From NCBI GenBank assembly GCA_964632795.1, contig CAZWEZ010000113.1, positions 1 through 11,087 on the forward strand: a stretch of 11,087 nt of DNA, written 5' to 3'. This document shows, one piece after another, positions 1-6,424 of this stretch. The notes under the pieces are model-generated. The model ran no database searches. It was not told the DNA's origin and saw only the letters and a program-made list of their open reading frames with translations. Source of the stretch: CAZWEZ01 sp964632795. GTDB lineage: Bacteria; Pseudomonadota; Alphaproteobacteria; Rhodospirillales; 2-02-FULL-58-16. Position 1 is the first letter of the stretch. The number at the start of each line of letters is the position of its first letter. Position numbers and translations under genes: made by a program.

Positions 1-37
1 GCCGTTCGGTGGCGCGGCGGCCAAGACCAAGCGACGA

Positions 38-73
38 CCGGGGGCGCACCCTTGCGGCGCCCCCGGTTTTTTT
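38..73 (+). terminator. Rho-independent terminator of an off-window upstream gene
   Basis: A perfect 10-bp stem (CCGGGGGCGC at 38-47 paired with 57-66) has a 9-nt loop and is followed directly by seven T residues (67-73). This is a textbook intrinsic terminator for plus-strand transcription. Positions 1-37 contain no stop codon in any plus frame, so the gene it ends must stop left of the window. Confidence 0.9.
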
Positions 74-96
74 GGGGGGCGTCATTCGCCCGTGAG

Positions 97-125
97 TTGA
101 CCCCCATGGTTAATTAGGCGATGAA
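97..125 (+). promoter_or_regulatory. Possible sigma-70 promoter of the XRE-cupin regulator
   Basis: TTGACC (97-102) lies 17 nt from GATGAA (120-125). The -35 is good and the -10 is weak. It sits between the upstream terminator and the regulator start at 183, leaving a leader of about 50 nt. This is inferred from spacing and position only. Confidence 0.3.
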
Positions 126-182
126 TAGCGGCCCGACATGTCGGTTCCGGACGGCTCGGAGCCGATCGGGAAAGGGGGTAAC

Positions 183-818
183 ATGACGTCTGCCAAGAGC
201 TCCGGCTTCCAGGAGCCCCACAAGGATCCGAGTGCGCGGAACAACCGCCTCGAGATCGCCATCGGCCGCGAGGTCCAGTCGTTCCGCAACAAGCTCGACA
301 TGACGGTGGTCCAACTCGCCAAGGTCGCCGGCCTGTCGGCGGGGATGCTGTCGAAGATCGAGAACGGCCTGACCTCGCCGTCGCTGGCCACCCTGCAGCG
401 GCTGTCGGGCGCCCTCCACGTGCCGGTCACGGCGCTGTTCCGGCGTTTCGAGGAAGAGCGCGACGCCAGTTTCGTCAAGTCCGGCGAGGGCCTCAACATC
501 GAACGCCGGGGCACCCGCGCCGGCCACCAGTACCAATTGCTCGGCCACTCGGTGGGCAAGAGCATCGGCGTCGAGCCCTACATGATCACCCTGACCGAGG
601 AATCGGACGTCTTCCCCCTGTTCCAGCATTCGGGCGTCGAGTTCATCTACATGATCGAGGGCATGGTCGACTACCGCCACGCCAACCAGACCTATACCCT
701 GACCCCCGGCGATTCCCTGTTCTTCGACGCCGATACCCCGCACGGCCCCGAGGAACTGCGCGAGTTGCCGATCCGTTTCCTGTCGGTGATCGTCTATCAG
801 GTGGTCGGCGAGGACTAG
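183..818 (+). CDS. XRE-family transcriptional regulator with C-terminal cupin domain (PuuR-like architecture)
   Basis: This is a 211-aa cytoplasmic DNA-binding regulator. Residues about 22-86 form a lambda-repressor-type helix-turn-helix (TVVQLAKVAGLSAGMLSKIE with the usual SxPSLxTLxxLSxAL continuation). Residues about 130-208 form a small cupin barrel with H149, E153 and H187 in the usual metal/ligand positions (HSGVEFIYMIEG ... PGDSLFFDADTPHG). The family normally represses amine or amino-acid catabolism genes and uses the cupin to sense a small metabolite; PuuR, the putrescine regulator, is the model. An in-frame ATG at 138 exists, but the ATG at 183 has a strong purine-rich site (AAAGGGGG) just upstream and is preferred. 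The next gene is a gamma-glutamyl ligase, the usual target of such a regulator. The family is certain; the ligand and the targets are inferred. Confidence 0.93.
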   Translation: MTSAKSSGFQEPHKDPSARNNRLEIAIGREVQSFRNKLDMTVVQLAKVAGLSAGMLSKIENGLTSPSLATLQRLSGALHVPVTALFRRFEEERDASFVKSGEGLNIERRGTRAGHQYQLLGHSVGKSIGVEPYMITLTEESDVFPLFQHSGVEFIYMIEGMVDYRHANQTYTLTPGDSLFFDADTPHGPEELRELPIRFLSVIVYQVVGED

Positions 819-833
819 GGGCCTTTTCCCGCG

Positions 834-850
834 GGGAAAAAAATATTCCC
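834..850. promoter_or_regulatory. Candidate operator dyad upstream of the GlnT-like ligase
   Basis: GGGAA (834-838), 7 nt, TTCCC (846-850) forms a dyad with an A/T-only centre. It lies 7 nt upstream of the proposed -35 of the ligase promoter. A second dyad, TTTTCCC/GGGAAAA (824-840), overlaps it. The XRE-cupin gene next door is the obvious candidate binder. Symmetry and position are visible; function is inferred. Confidence 0.3.
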
Positions 851-856
851 AAGGCG

Positions 857-885
857 TTGTTTCCGGCGGGCCTGTTTGTTAGACT
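857..885 (+). promoter_or_regulatory. Probable sigma-70 promoter of the GlnT-like ligase gene
   Basis: TTGTTT (857-862), a 17-nt spacer and TAGACT (880-885) give a reasonable promoter about 110 nt before the start codon at 996. It lies immediately downstream of the GGGAA/TTCCC dyad. Confidence 0.4.
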
Positions 886-995
886 GCCGCCCCGAGTTCA
901 TGCTTTTCGCTTGAAAAGCCGTCTCAATCACCACGAACGGTCTTGTTTTTCGGACTTGTTCCGCAATTTTCAGCCATAAAAAGGAGTTAACAGGG

Positions 996-2303
996 ATGAG
1001 CAAGGATCTGGCGACCATCGTCAAGGAGAAAAAAATCAAGTACGTGCTGTTCAATTTCGTCGACCTGTTCGGCAACATGCGGGCCAAGCTGGTGCCCGCC
1101 CCGGCGGTCGCCGGGATGCAGGAAAGCGGCGCCGGTTTCGCCGGCTTCGCCGCCCACATGGACATGAGCCCGGCCGACCCGGACATGTTCGCCGTCCCCG
1201 ATGCCTCCAGCTTCATCCAGCTCCCCTGGCAGCCCGATGTGGGCTGGGTGGCGTGCGATTTGTGGATGAACGACAAGCCGGTCGAGGCCTCGCCCCGGAT
1301 CATCCTCAAGCGCCAACTCGAGCGGGCCAAGGCCAAGGGCTGGCGGATGAAGACCGGCGTCGAGTGCGAGCTCTTCATGATCAACCCCGACGGCACCCGC
1401 CTCTCGGACTCCTTGGACACCCAGTCCAAGCCCTGCTACGACCAGTCGGCCCTGATGCGCAACTTCGACCTCATCTCGGAGATCTGCGATTGCATGATCA
1501 CCCTCGGCTGGGGGCCTTATCAGAACGACCACGAGGACGCCAACGGCCAGTTCGAGATGAACTGGGACTACGACGACGCCATGGTCACCGCCGACCGCCA
1601 TGCCTTCTACAAGTACATGGCCAAGGCCATCGCCGAGAAGCACGGCCTGCGCGTCACCTTCATGCCCAAGCCGTTCCTCGACCTCACCGGCAACGGCTGC
1701 CACGCCCACGTTTCGCTGTGGGACAAGGCGGGCAAGAAGTGCCTGTTCCTGGACCGCAAGGACGACCTCGGGCTGACCAGGATGTGCTACAACTTCATCG
1801 GCGGCATCATCCATTCCGCCGACGCCCTGTGCGCCCTGTTCACGCCGACGATCAACAGCTTCAAGCGGATCAACGCCCCGGTCACCTCCTCGGGTGCCAC
1901 CTGGGCGCCCAACACGGTGACGTATACCGGCAACAACCGGACCCACATGATCCGCATCCCCGATGCCGGACGCCTGGAGCTTCGCCTGATGGACGGCGCC
2001 GCCAACCCGTACATGATGCAGGCCGGCTTCCTGGCCGCCGGCATGGAGGGCATCGCCGGCAAGCGCGATCCCGGCAAGCCGCTCCACATCGACATGTACA
2101 CCGAGGGCCAGCGCCTCAAAAGGGTCAAGAAGCTGCCGCTCAACCTGCTCGACGCCCTGCGCCTGTTCGAAAAAAGCAAGGTGTTGAACGAGGCCTTCGG
2201 CAAGGACGTGGTCGACAGCTACGTCAAGCTGCGGATGAAGGAATGGGACTCCTTCATGGGCCACGCCAGCACCTGGGAGCGCGAGAACACCCTCGACTGC
2301 TGA
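996..2303 (+). CDS. glnT: GlnT-type glutamine synthetase family ligase (gamma-glutamylmethylamide synthetase / glutamine synthetase III-like)
   Basis: This 435-aa cytoplasmic ATP-dependent ligase would join ammonia or an amine to the gamma-carboxyl of glutamate. Residues about 14-100 are the beta-Grasp part (YVLFNFVDLFGNMRAK, PDASSFIQLPW); the rest is the catalytic domain. Visible active-site elements are the metal pair E123 and E125 (GVECELF), NDHEDANGQFEMNW (177-190), NGCHAHVSLW (233-242), NNRTHMIRIP (313-322) and RLELRLMDGAANPYM (326-340). The full-length likeness to rhizobial GlnT and to GmaS is strong from memory; it is not the housekeeping GlnA. AAGGAG at 981-986 fixes the start. With an XRE-cupin regulator before it and an FAD oxidase plus amidase after it, a role in gamma-glutamylating an amine for catabolism is likely. 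The true amine (ammonia, methylamine, ethanolamine, a polyamine) cannot be read from the sequence. No other N-methylglutamate pathway genes are in the window. Confidence 0.9.
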   Translation: MSKDLATIVKEKKIKYVLFNFVDLFGNMRAKLVPAPAVAGMQESGAGFAGFAAHMDMSPADPDMFAVPDASSFIQLPWQPDVGWVACDLWMNDKPVEASPRIILKRQLERAKAKGWRMKTGVECELFMINPDGTRLSDSLDTQSKPCYDQSALMRNFDLISEICDCMITLGWGPYQNDHEDANGQFEMNWDYDDAMVTADRHAFYKYMAKAIAEKHGLRVTFMPKPFLDLTGNGCHAHVSLWDKAGKKCLFLDRKDDLGLTRMCYNFIGGIIHSADALCALFTPTINSFKRINAPVTSSGATWAPNTVTYTGNNRTHMIRIPDAGRLELRLMDGAANPYMMQAGFLAAGMEGIAGKRDPGKPLHIDMYTEGQRLKRVKKLPLNLLDALRLFEKSKVLNEAFGKDVVDSYVKLRMKEWDSFMGHASTWERENTLDC

Positions 2304-2321
2304 GCGCGTCCCCGATCGAGG

Positions 2322-2359
2322 TTATACCATGGGTCATTATCATCGCTCCTTGGTATTAA
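2322..2359. repeat. TAATACC/GGTATTA palindromic repeat, copy 1
   Basis: ATACCA (2324-2329) and TGGTAT (2351-2356) are the arms of a short inverted repeat just after the ligase stop codon. Read on the minus strand it begins TTAATACCA and contains GAGC-GATGA and GAC, aligning along its length with the palindrome at 11016-11053. Two related copies 8.7 kb apart indicate a dispersed REP-like family. The inner arms of this copy pair less well than those of copy 2. Confidence 0.6.
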
Positions 2360-2363
2360 GGAA

Positions 2364-2394
2364 AAGGGCGCCGGGCCGACCGTCCGGCGCCCTT
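2364..2394. terminator. Hairpin terminator shared by the ligase gene and the minus-strand miniprotein gene
   Basis: A perfect 11-bp stem (AAGGGCGCCGG at 2364-2374 paired with 2384-2394) has a 9-nt loop. Read on the minus strand it ends in CCCTTTTCC, giving a short U-run for transcripts coming from 2616. On the plus strand there is no U-tract, only strong GC pairing. Its place between two convergent genes fits a bidirectional terminator, stronger for the minus strand. Confidence 0.6.
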
Positions 2395-2505
2395 GACTCG
2401 AGGTGCGGTCATCAAATATCGAAATGACGGCGAACACCGACCTCTCCCCGCCGCCAGGCGGCAGGACAGCCGATCCGGTCGTCCGGCGTGTCGCGTTCGG
2501 TGGTC

Positions 2506-2616
2506 TTAGTGGGCCGGCGACATCATCTTGGCGACGACGCCGAAGGCGGCGACGCTGATCCCGCCGATGGCGACGAGCAGGAACCAGTCGAGGGCGAACA
2601 TTACCAGCGAATCCAT
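2506..2616 (-). CDS. 36-aa single-pass membrane miniprotein, unknown function
   Basis: This short reading frame encodes MDSLVMFALDW, then a hydrophobic stretch (FLLVAIGGISVAAFGVVA, residues 12-29), then KMMSPAH. The layout is a short acidic N-terminus, one predicted transmembrane helix with GG and small residues, and a short Lys/His tail. AAGGGG lies 7 nt before the ATG, and a hairpin with a U-run lies downstream at 2364-2394, so it has the signals of a real gene. It sits alone on the minus strand between the ligase and oxidase genes. Its place suggests a small partner of a membrane protein or transporter for the same substrate, but no transporter is in the window. I do not recognise the family. 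Synonymous third positions are G/C, as in the neighbouring host genes. Confidence 0.6.
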   Translation of the reverse strand: MDSLVMFALDWFLLVAIGGISVAAFGVVAKMMSPAH

Positions 2617-2794
2617 TGCGAACCCCTTGGTTGACGTGAAAAAAGCCTCCACGCGAAGTATGGCCCGGGGCCGGTGCAATGTCCAGATGGAATAACGGGA
2701 TGAACCTGGTTTTATGCAATATTTTCATAGGGTTCCGACAATGTTTCCAATAAAAGTACAGCCCCTGAAATAGACCGACCCGGACCAAGGACAA
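2617..2794. other. Divergent intergenic region between miniprotein and oxidase genes
   Basis: This 178-nt control region lies between divergent starts. Its right half (about 2700-2770) is clearly AT-rich against the surroundings (TTTTATGCAATATTTTCAT, TTTCCAATAAAAGT), as expected for promoters. I found no -35/-10 pair good enough to mark on either strand, nor a clear copy of the 834-850 dyad. Confidence 0.4.
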
Positions 2795-4096
2795 ATGCAG
2801 AGATCGATCTTCACTCCCGACGTCCGATTCGAACCCTTGTGGTGGCGGGACGCGCCCCCGGAAGCGGCCCCGGCGGAGCTCCCGGAGAAGACCGACGTGG
2901 TGGTCGTCGGCGCCGGTTACACCGGCCTCACGGCGGCGATGATCCTGGCCCGGGCCGGGCGCCGGGTGCTGGTGCTCGAAGCCGGCAACGTCGGCGACGG
3001 CGCCAGCAGCCGCGCCGGGGGCATGGTCGGCAGCGGCCACCGGGTCGGCTACGCGGCGCTGTGCAAGCGTTACGGCCACGACACGGCGATCGCCAACCTG
3101 GGCGAGGGGCTGAAGTCGCTGGACTACACCTCCGGCATGATCGCCGAGGAGGGCATCTCGTGTCACTTCTCGCGCAGCGGGCGGTTTCGCGCCGCCTGGC
3201 GGCCCGGCGACTACGAGGCCCTGGCCCGCGATGCCGAGCGCCAGCGCGAACTCACCGGGATCGAGGTCGAGATGGTCCCCAGGTCCGAGCAGCACCGCCA
3301 GGTGGCCACCGACTCCTACCATGGGGGATGCATCTTTCCGAGCCACGGCGCCCTCCATCCGGCCCTGTTCCTCATGGGGTTGCTGGAACGCGCCCGGGCC
3401 GCCGGGGCGACGGTCGCCGGGCACACCCCGGTTCTCGCCATCGAGGCGGGGAAGCACGACCTCGAGGTGATTACCGGACGCCGACGGATCGCCGCCGCCT
3501 CCGCCGTCATCGCCGCCAACGGCTACGCCGCCTCGGTGTCGCCCCACCTCGGGCGCCGCGTGATCCCGGTGTTCAGCCACATGATCGCCACCGAGGAGCT
3601 GTCGGAAAACCTGGTCCGCGGCCTGATCCCCGGCGGCCGGATGATCGTCGAGAGCCGGGCCCGCCACTGCTACTACCGCCGCTCGCCGGACGACCGGCGG
3701 CTCCTGTTCGGCGGCCGGGCCTCGGTCCGCGAGATCGACCCCCGGCGCAGCGGCCGCGTCCTGCGCCGGCTGATGGTCGGGCTGTTCCCCGTGCTGGACG
3801 ATGTCGCGATCAGCCATGCCTGGAACGGCAGGCTCGGGTTTTCGGCCGACCACATGCCCCACATCGGGCGGCGCGGCCGAATCTTCTTCGCCGTCGGCCT
3901 CAGCGGTTCGGGGATGGCGATGGCGCCCTACCTCGGCTACCGGGTGGCCCACAAGGTGCTGGGGACGGCCGAGGGGGCGTGCGCCTTCGACGCCCTCGAC
4001 TACCCCGCGGTGCCGCTTCATTTCGGGTTGCCCCTGGCGATGCCGTTGGTCGATCTGTACTTTAGGGGCAAGGATATCCTCGAGGGATCGAGCTAA
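2795..4096 (+). CDS. FAD-dependent amine/amino-acid oxidoreductase (DadA/OrdL/PuuB type)
   Basis: This is a 433-aa flavoprotein of the DAO superfamily. LWWRDAPP near residue 15 is typical of the OrdL/PuuB-like branch. The Rossmann FAD motif is VVVVGAGYTGLTAA (GxGxxG at 39-44), with the ribose-binding acid in VLVLEAG and the GASSRAGGMV loop after it. The C-terminal FAD motif is DHMPHIG ... FFAVGLSGSGMAMAPYLGYRVA. Such enzymes oxidise the C-N bond of a secondary or primary amine; PuuB does this on gamma-glutamylputrescine, others on sarcosine or D-amino acids. AAGGACAA before the ATG supports the start. The amidase gene starts 2 nt after its stop, so the two are co-transcribed. With the ligase upstream, a gamma-glutamylated amine is the most plausible substrate, but this is inference. 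Length matches the family's usual 420-440 aa. Confidence 0.9.
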   Translation: MQRSIFTPDVRFEPLWWRDAPPEAAPAELPEKTDVVVVGAGYTGLTAAMILARAGRRVLVLEAGNVGDGASSRAGGMVGSGHRVGYAALCKRYGHDTAIANLGEGLKSLDYTSGMIAEEGISCHFSRSGRFRAAWRPGDYEALARDAERQRELTGIEVEMVPRSEQHRQVATDSYHGGCIFPSHGALHPALFLMGLLERARAAGATVAGHTPVLAIEAGKHDLEVITGRRRIAAASAVIAANGYAASVSPHLGRRVIPVFSHMIATEELSENLVRGLIPGGRMIVESRARHCYYRRSPDDRRLLFGGRASVREIDPRRSGRVLRRLMVGLFPVLDDVAISHAWNGRLGFSADHMPHIGRRGRIFFAVGLSGSGMAMAPYLGYRVAHKVLGTAEGACAFDALDYPAVPLHFGLPLAMPLVDLYFRGKDILEGSS

Positions 4097-4098
4097 CC

Positions 4099-4920
4099 AT
4101 GAGCGAAACCTTCAAGGCGGCCTGCGTCCAGAACCGCGCCGGAACGGACATGGAGGCCAACCTGGCCGAGGCCGCCGAGTTGACCCGCGCCGCCTGCGCC
4201 GCCGGCGCCGGGCTGGTCTGTCTGCCCGAGTTCTTCAGTTTCCTGGAGGTCGACGCCAACGGCCTCAACGTCGGCCCCATCGCCGAGGACGAGCACCCGG
4301 CGCTGCCCCTGTTCGCCGGCCTGGCCGGGGAGCTGGAGGCGTGGGTCCTGCTCGGCTCGCTGGCCATCCGCACCGCCTCGGGCAGGATCAACAACCGCTC
4401 CTACCTGATCGACGCCGCAGGCCGGGTGGTCGCGCGCTACGACAAGGTCCACCTGTTCGACGTCGATCTCGCGGCCGGCGAAAGGTACCGGGAATCGGCC
4501 ACCGTCGATGCCGGCGACCGGGCGGTGCTGGCGACCACCCCATGGGGAACCATGGGCCTCACGGTGTGCTACGACCTGCGCTTCCCGGGCCTCTATCGGA
4601 CGCTGGCCCAGGCCGGCGCCGGCTACCTGACGGTGCCCGCCGCCTTCACCAAGACCACCGGCCAGGCCCACTGGCACATCCTGCTGCGGGCCCGCGCCAT
4701 CGAGACCGGCAGCTTCGTCTTCGCCCCCTGCCAGACCGGCCGCCACGGCAAGGCCGAAACCTACGGCCACTCGCTGATCGTCGATCCGTGGGGCGAGGTC
4801 CTGGCCGACGGCGGCGAAGAGACCGGCTACATCACCGCCGACATCGACCCGGCGCGCATCGCCAAGGCCCGCCACATGATCCCCTCCCTCCAACACGACC
4901 GCCCGTACACAGGCCCGTAA
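4099..4920 (+). CDS. Nitrilase-superfamily carbon-nitrogen hydrolase (Nit1 / deaminated-glutathione-amidase type)
   Basis: This 273-aa amidase has the complete nitrilase catalytic triad: E44 (CLPEFF), K116 (YDKVHLFD) and C157 (TVCYDLRFP). Further Nit1-branch signatures are NRSYLID, the TGQAHWHILLRARAIE segment, CGRHGKA-like CQTGRHGKAETYGHS, VDPWGEVLA, and a C-terminal HDRP. Nit1-type enzymes cleave the terminal amide of alpha-keto acid amides such as deaminated glutathione; related omega-amidases act on alpha-ketoglutaramate. Both are side products of gamma-glutamyl or glutamine metabolism. The gene lies 2 nt after the FAD oxidase stop, with GAGGGA 11 nt before its ATG, so it is the second gene of that operon. 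It may cleave the gamma-glutamyl product (the job of PuuD in E. coli) or repair deaminated by-products. Many alphaproteobacteria carry this family beside a glutaredoxin gene, which is not the case here. Confidence 0.9.
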   Translation: MSETFKAACVQNRAGTDMEANLAEAAELTRAACAAGAGLVCLPEFFSFLEVDANGLNVGPIAEDEHPALPLFAGLAGELEAWVLLGSLAIRTASGRINNRSYLIDAAGRVVARYDKVHLFDVDLAAGERYRESATVDAGDRAVLATTPWGTMGLTVCYDLRFPGLYRTLAQAGAGYLTVPAAFTKTTGQAHWHILLRARAIETGSFVFAPCQTGRHGKAETYGHSLIVDPWGEVLADGGEETGYITADIDPARIAKARHMIPSLQHDRPYTGP

Positions 4921-4990
4921 GGCGCTCCGCGCCACGAGGGGCGTCGCCCCTCGCGCTCCCGACCAAGGGCCGACGGCCCTTGGAACCCGT
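4921..4990 (+). repeat. Double-hairpin dispersed repeat, copy A
   Basis: Two adjacent perfect hairpins begin right after the amidase stop codon: CGAGGGGCG/CGCCCCTCG (4935-4953) and CCAAGGGCC-GAC-GGCCCTTGG (4963-4983), preceded by GCGCTCCGCGCC and followed by AACCC. Three other copies (B, C, D) share order, spacing and the trailing GGAACCC. No U-tract follows. As an mRNA 3' structure it could end or stabilise the oxidase-amidase transcript. Confidence 0.9.
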
Positions 4991-5050
4991 GGGTTAGGGG
5001 CAACATGCTCAATCAGCCCCCGGACGGGTGCGCAAGACGGACACTTTTCT

Positions 5051-5079
5051 TTGTGGGGGCACTCGTTTAGTTTTACGAC
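5051..5079 (+). promoter_or_regulatory. Weak candidate promoter of the FecR-domain gene
   Basis: TTGTGG (5051-5056), 17 nt, TACGAC (5074-5079). The match is only fair, but a start site near 5086 would exclude the GTG at 5028 and favour translation from the ATG at 5112. Confidence 0.25.
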
Positions 5080-5111
5080 GAACTGGAACTTGTCGGGGAG
5101 TGTGCGTTGTC

Positions 5112-5882
5112 ATGAATCCGGGTTGCCTTCGATATCTGGCCATCGCCTCGGCAATGATCTGGGCGGTCGTCGCCGCCGCTCCCGAGCCGGCCCTGGCCGA
5201 CGTGGTCGGCACGGTGAAGCGGGTCAAGTACGATGCCTACGGCACCCCGCCCGGTGGCGACCGGGAGAGGAAATATCCACGCTACGACGTGCTCCAGAAC
5301 GAGCTCCTGGAGACCGACAGCCGCGCCCTCATGCTGGTTGTGTTCCTCGATGAAACGACCCTGATCCTCAGCGAGCATTCGGCCCTGACGATCGATAGGT
5401 TCGTCTTCGATCCCGACAGCAAGGACGGCGAGTCGGTGATCAACATGACGGTCGGGGTGATGCGCTTCATCTCCGGCGAGATGAACCTCGCCGGTGTCGC
5501 GATCATCACCCCGTCGGCGTTCATCGGCATCCGCGGCAGCGACGCCGTCATCGCCGTGTCGCCCGACGGGGCGACGTTGGTCAACGTCTTCTCGGGCCAG
5601 TTCACGGTCGCCAACAGGGACAGGAGCGAATCGGCCGAGGTCGGCGCCGCCCAGGCCGTCTCGGTCTCGCCCACGGGTACGGTCGGCGAGGTCGGTCCGG
5701 GGGCGGCCACGCCCGGCGACCTGGGCGGCGTCGGCGGCGATTCGGGCAGCGAAGGCGGCAAGACCAGCTTAGGGAATTTCGGGTTGGGAGATGATCACGG
5801 ACTGGGCGACGACCATGGGGACGACCATGGGGGCGGCCATGGCGCCGACCACGGCGGAAACGGGGACGGGGGCGGCCACTGA
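5112..5882 (+). CDS. Secreted FecR-domain protein with His/Asp/Gly-rich C-terminal tail
   Basis: This is a 256-aa exported protein. The ATG at 5112 begins a clean Sec signal peptide (charged N-region, LAIASAMIWAVVAAA core, likely cleavage after A29 in ALA-D). The frame is open from a GTG at 5028, but starting there would bury the signal peptide behind 28 residues. CGGGGAG lies 11 nt upstream of the ATG. The mature part begins DVVGTVKRV. The FecR domain runs from about 70 to 180 and contains LDETTLILSEHSALTIDRF, NMTVGVMRFISGEM, and the hallmark FIGIRGSDAVIAV. Such stand-alone FecR-domain proteins in the envelope are of unknown function; there is no sigma factor or TonB receptor here. Residues 225-256 are a low-complexity tail of DDHG/GGHG units with 6 His and 8 Asp, suggesting metal binding. 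Copies A and B of the repeat flank it. Confidence 0.8.
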   Translation: MNPGCLRYLAIASAMIWAVVAAAPEPALADVVGTVKRVKYDAYGTPPGGDRERKYPRYDVLQNELLETDSRALMLVVFLDETTLILSEHSALTIDRFVFDPDSKDGESVINMTVGVMRFISGEMNLAGVAIITPSAFIGIRGSDAVIAVSPDGATLVNVFSGQFTVANRDRSESAEVGAAQAVSVSPTGTVGEVGPGAATPGDLGGVGGDSGSEGGKTSLGNFGLGDDHGLGDDHGDDHGGGHGADHGGNGDGGGH

Positions 5883-6009
5883 TACGCCGCTCCCGCCGGG
5901 GGACACCGGGCGGACACAATTCATAATTTCAAGCGTCAACGAAAATTGCCGTTCAAGAAATCGTCCCGGAAAACCAGATAGTGCCATACGAGGCTCAGTG
6001 TCGGGCCCT

Positions 6010-6082
6010 GAGGCGCCGCGCGCCCACGAGGGGCGTCGCCCCTCGCGCACCCCACCAAGGGCCGCCGGCCCTTGGAACCCTT
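6010..6082 (+). repeat. Double-hairpin dispersed repeat, copy B
   Basis: Hairpins at 6027-6045 (CGAGGGGCG/CGCCCCTCG) and 6055-6075 (CCAAGGGCC-GCC-GGCCCTTGG) are followed by AACCC. Order and spacing match copy A. It lies about 130 nt downstream of the FecR-domain gene, in the same orientation. Confidence 0.9.
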
Positions 6083-6084
6083 GA

Positions 6085-6341
6085 ATTCAGGCGGACCGGT
6101 GGTGGGTATTGGCGGGGATTGTTGTCATGTCAGGGATTTCGCAGGTTTGGGGCTTGACGCCGTCGGCTTGGCCTTCCAAAGCGATGTTCAGGCGGTATCG
6201 GTTCTGACTACGGCTTTTCGCCAGACACGGACATCGGCCACCAAAGTTCAAAGCTAGGTTCTGTTTCGCGATCTGCCATGTTCCGCGCATAAGCAAAAGG
6301 CGACGATAAACCGGGGGTTGAGACACTGGAAATCCTTTCTC
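6085..6341. other. Intergenic stretch with no supportable gene
   Basis: The interval between repeat B and the promoter at 6342 carries short overlapping open frames on both strands (plus 6072-6257; minus 6087-6347). Neither has a ribosome site or a recognisable family. Base composition is intermediate, lower in GC than the genes to the left. It may be decayed mobile or coding DNA marking the edge of the accessory region. Positions 5883-6009 likewise show nothing I can name. Confidence 0.4.
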
Positions 6342-6370
6342 TTGCACGGGCGGGGGGATCGGCGTAAACT
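6342..6370 (+). promoter_or_regulatory. Sigma-70-like promoter of the PD-(D/E)XK protein gene
   Basis: TTGCAC (6342-6347), a 17-nt spacer and TAAACT (6365-6370) make one of the best promoter matches in the window. Transcription would start near 6377, leaving a leader of about 48 nt before the preferred ATG at 6425. Confidence 0.55.
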
Positions 6371-6424
6371 ATTCATAACGTTATCAGCACGCCTACGACT
6401 ATGGCGAGAAAAAAGGGGGGGATG

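Noticed and set aside
138..182. Upstream ATG for the XRE-cupin regulator
   Set aside because: No ribosome site, whereas AAAGGGGG precedes the ATG at 183; the added residues are not HTH-like.
824..840. TTTTCCC-GCG-GGGAAAA hairpin as terminator of the regulator gene
   Set aside because: Only 7 bp, four of them A-T, and it is followed by A residues rather than T; an operator role is more likely.
987..2264. 425-codon minus-strand frame opposite the ligase gene
   Set aside because: Shadow of the ligase: Val/Gly/His-rich translation without motifs, while the plus strand has every active-site element.
2219..4021. 600-codon open frame on the minus strand opposite the oxidase gene
   Set aside because: Low-complexity, Gly/Arg/Asp/His-rich translation with no family. 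The opposite strand encodes a complete FAD oxidoreductase and, at 2506-2616, a different minus frame fits better. Long antisense frames are expected at this GC content.
5028..5111. GTG start for the FecR-domain protein
   Set aside because: It would place 28 Arg/Cys-rich residues before a normal signal peptide; the ATG at 5112 gives a standard exported protein.
6072..6347. Small open frames on both strands between repeat B and the nuclease-like gene
   Set aside because: No ribosome sites; the plus-strand frame starts inside repeat B; neither translation is recognisable.
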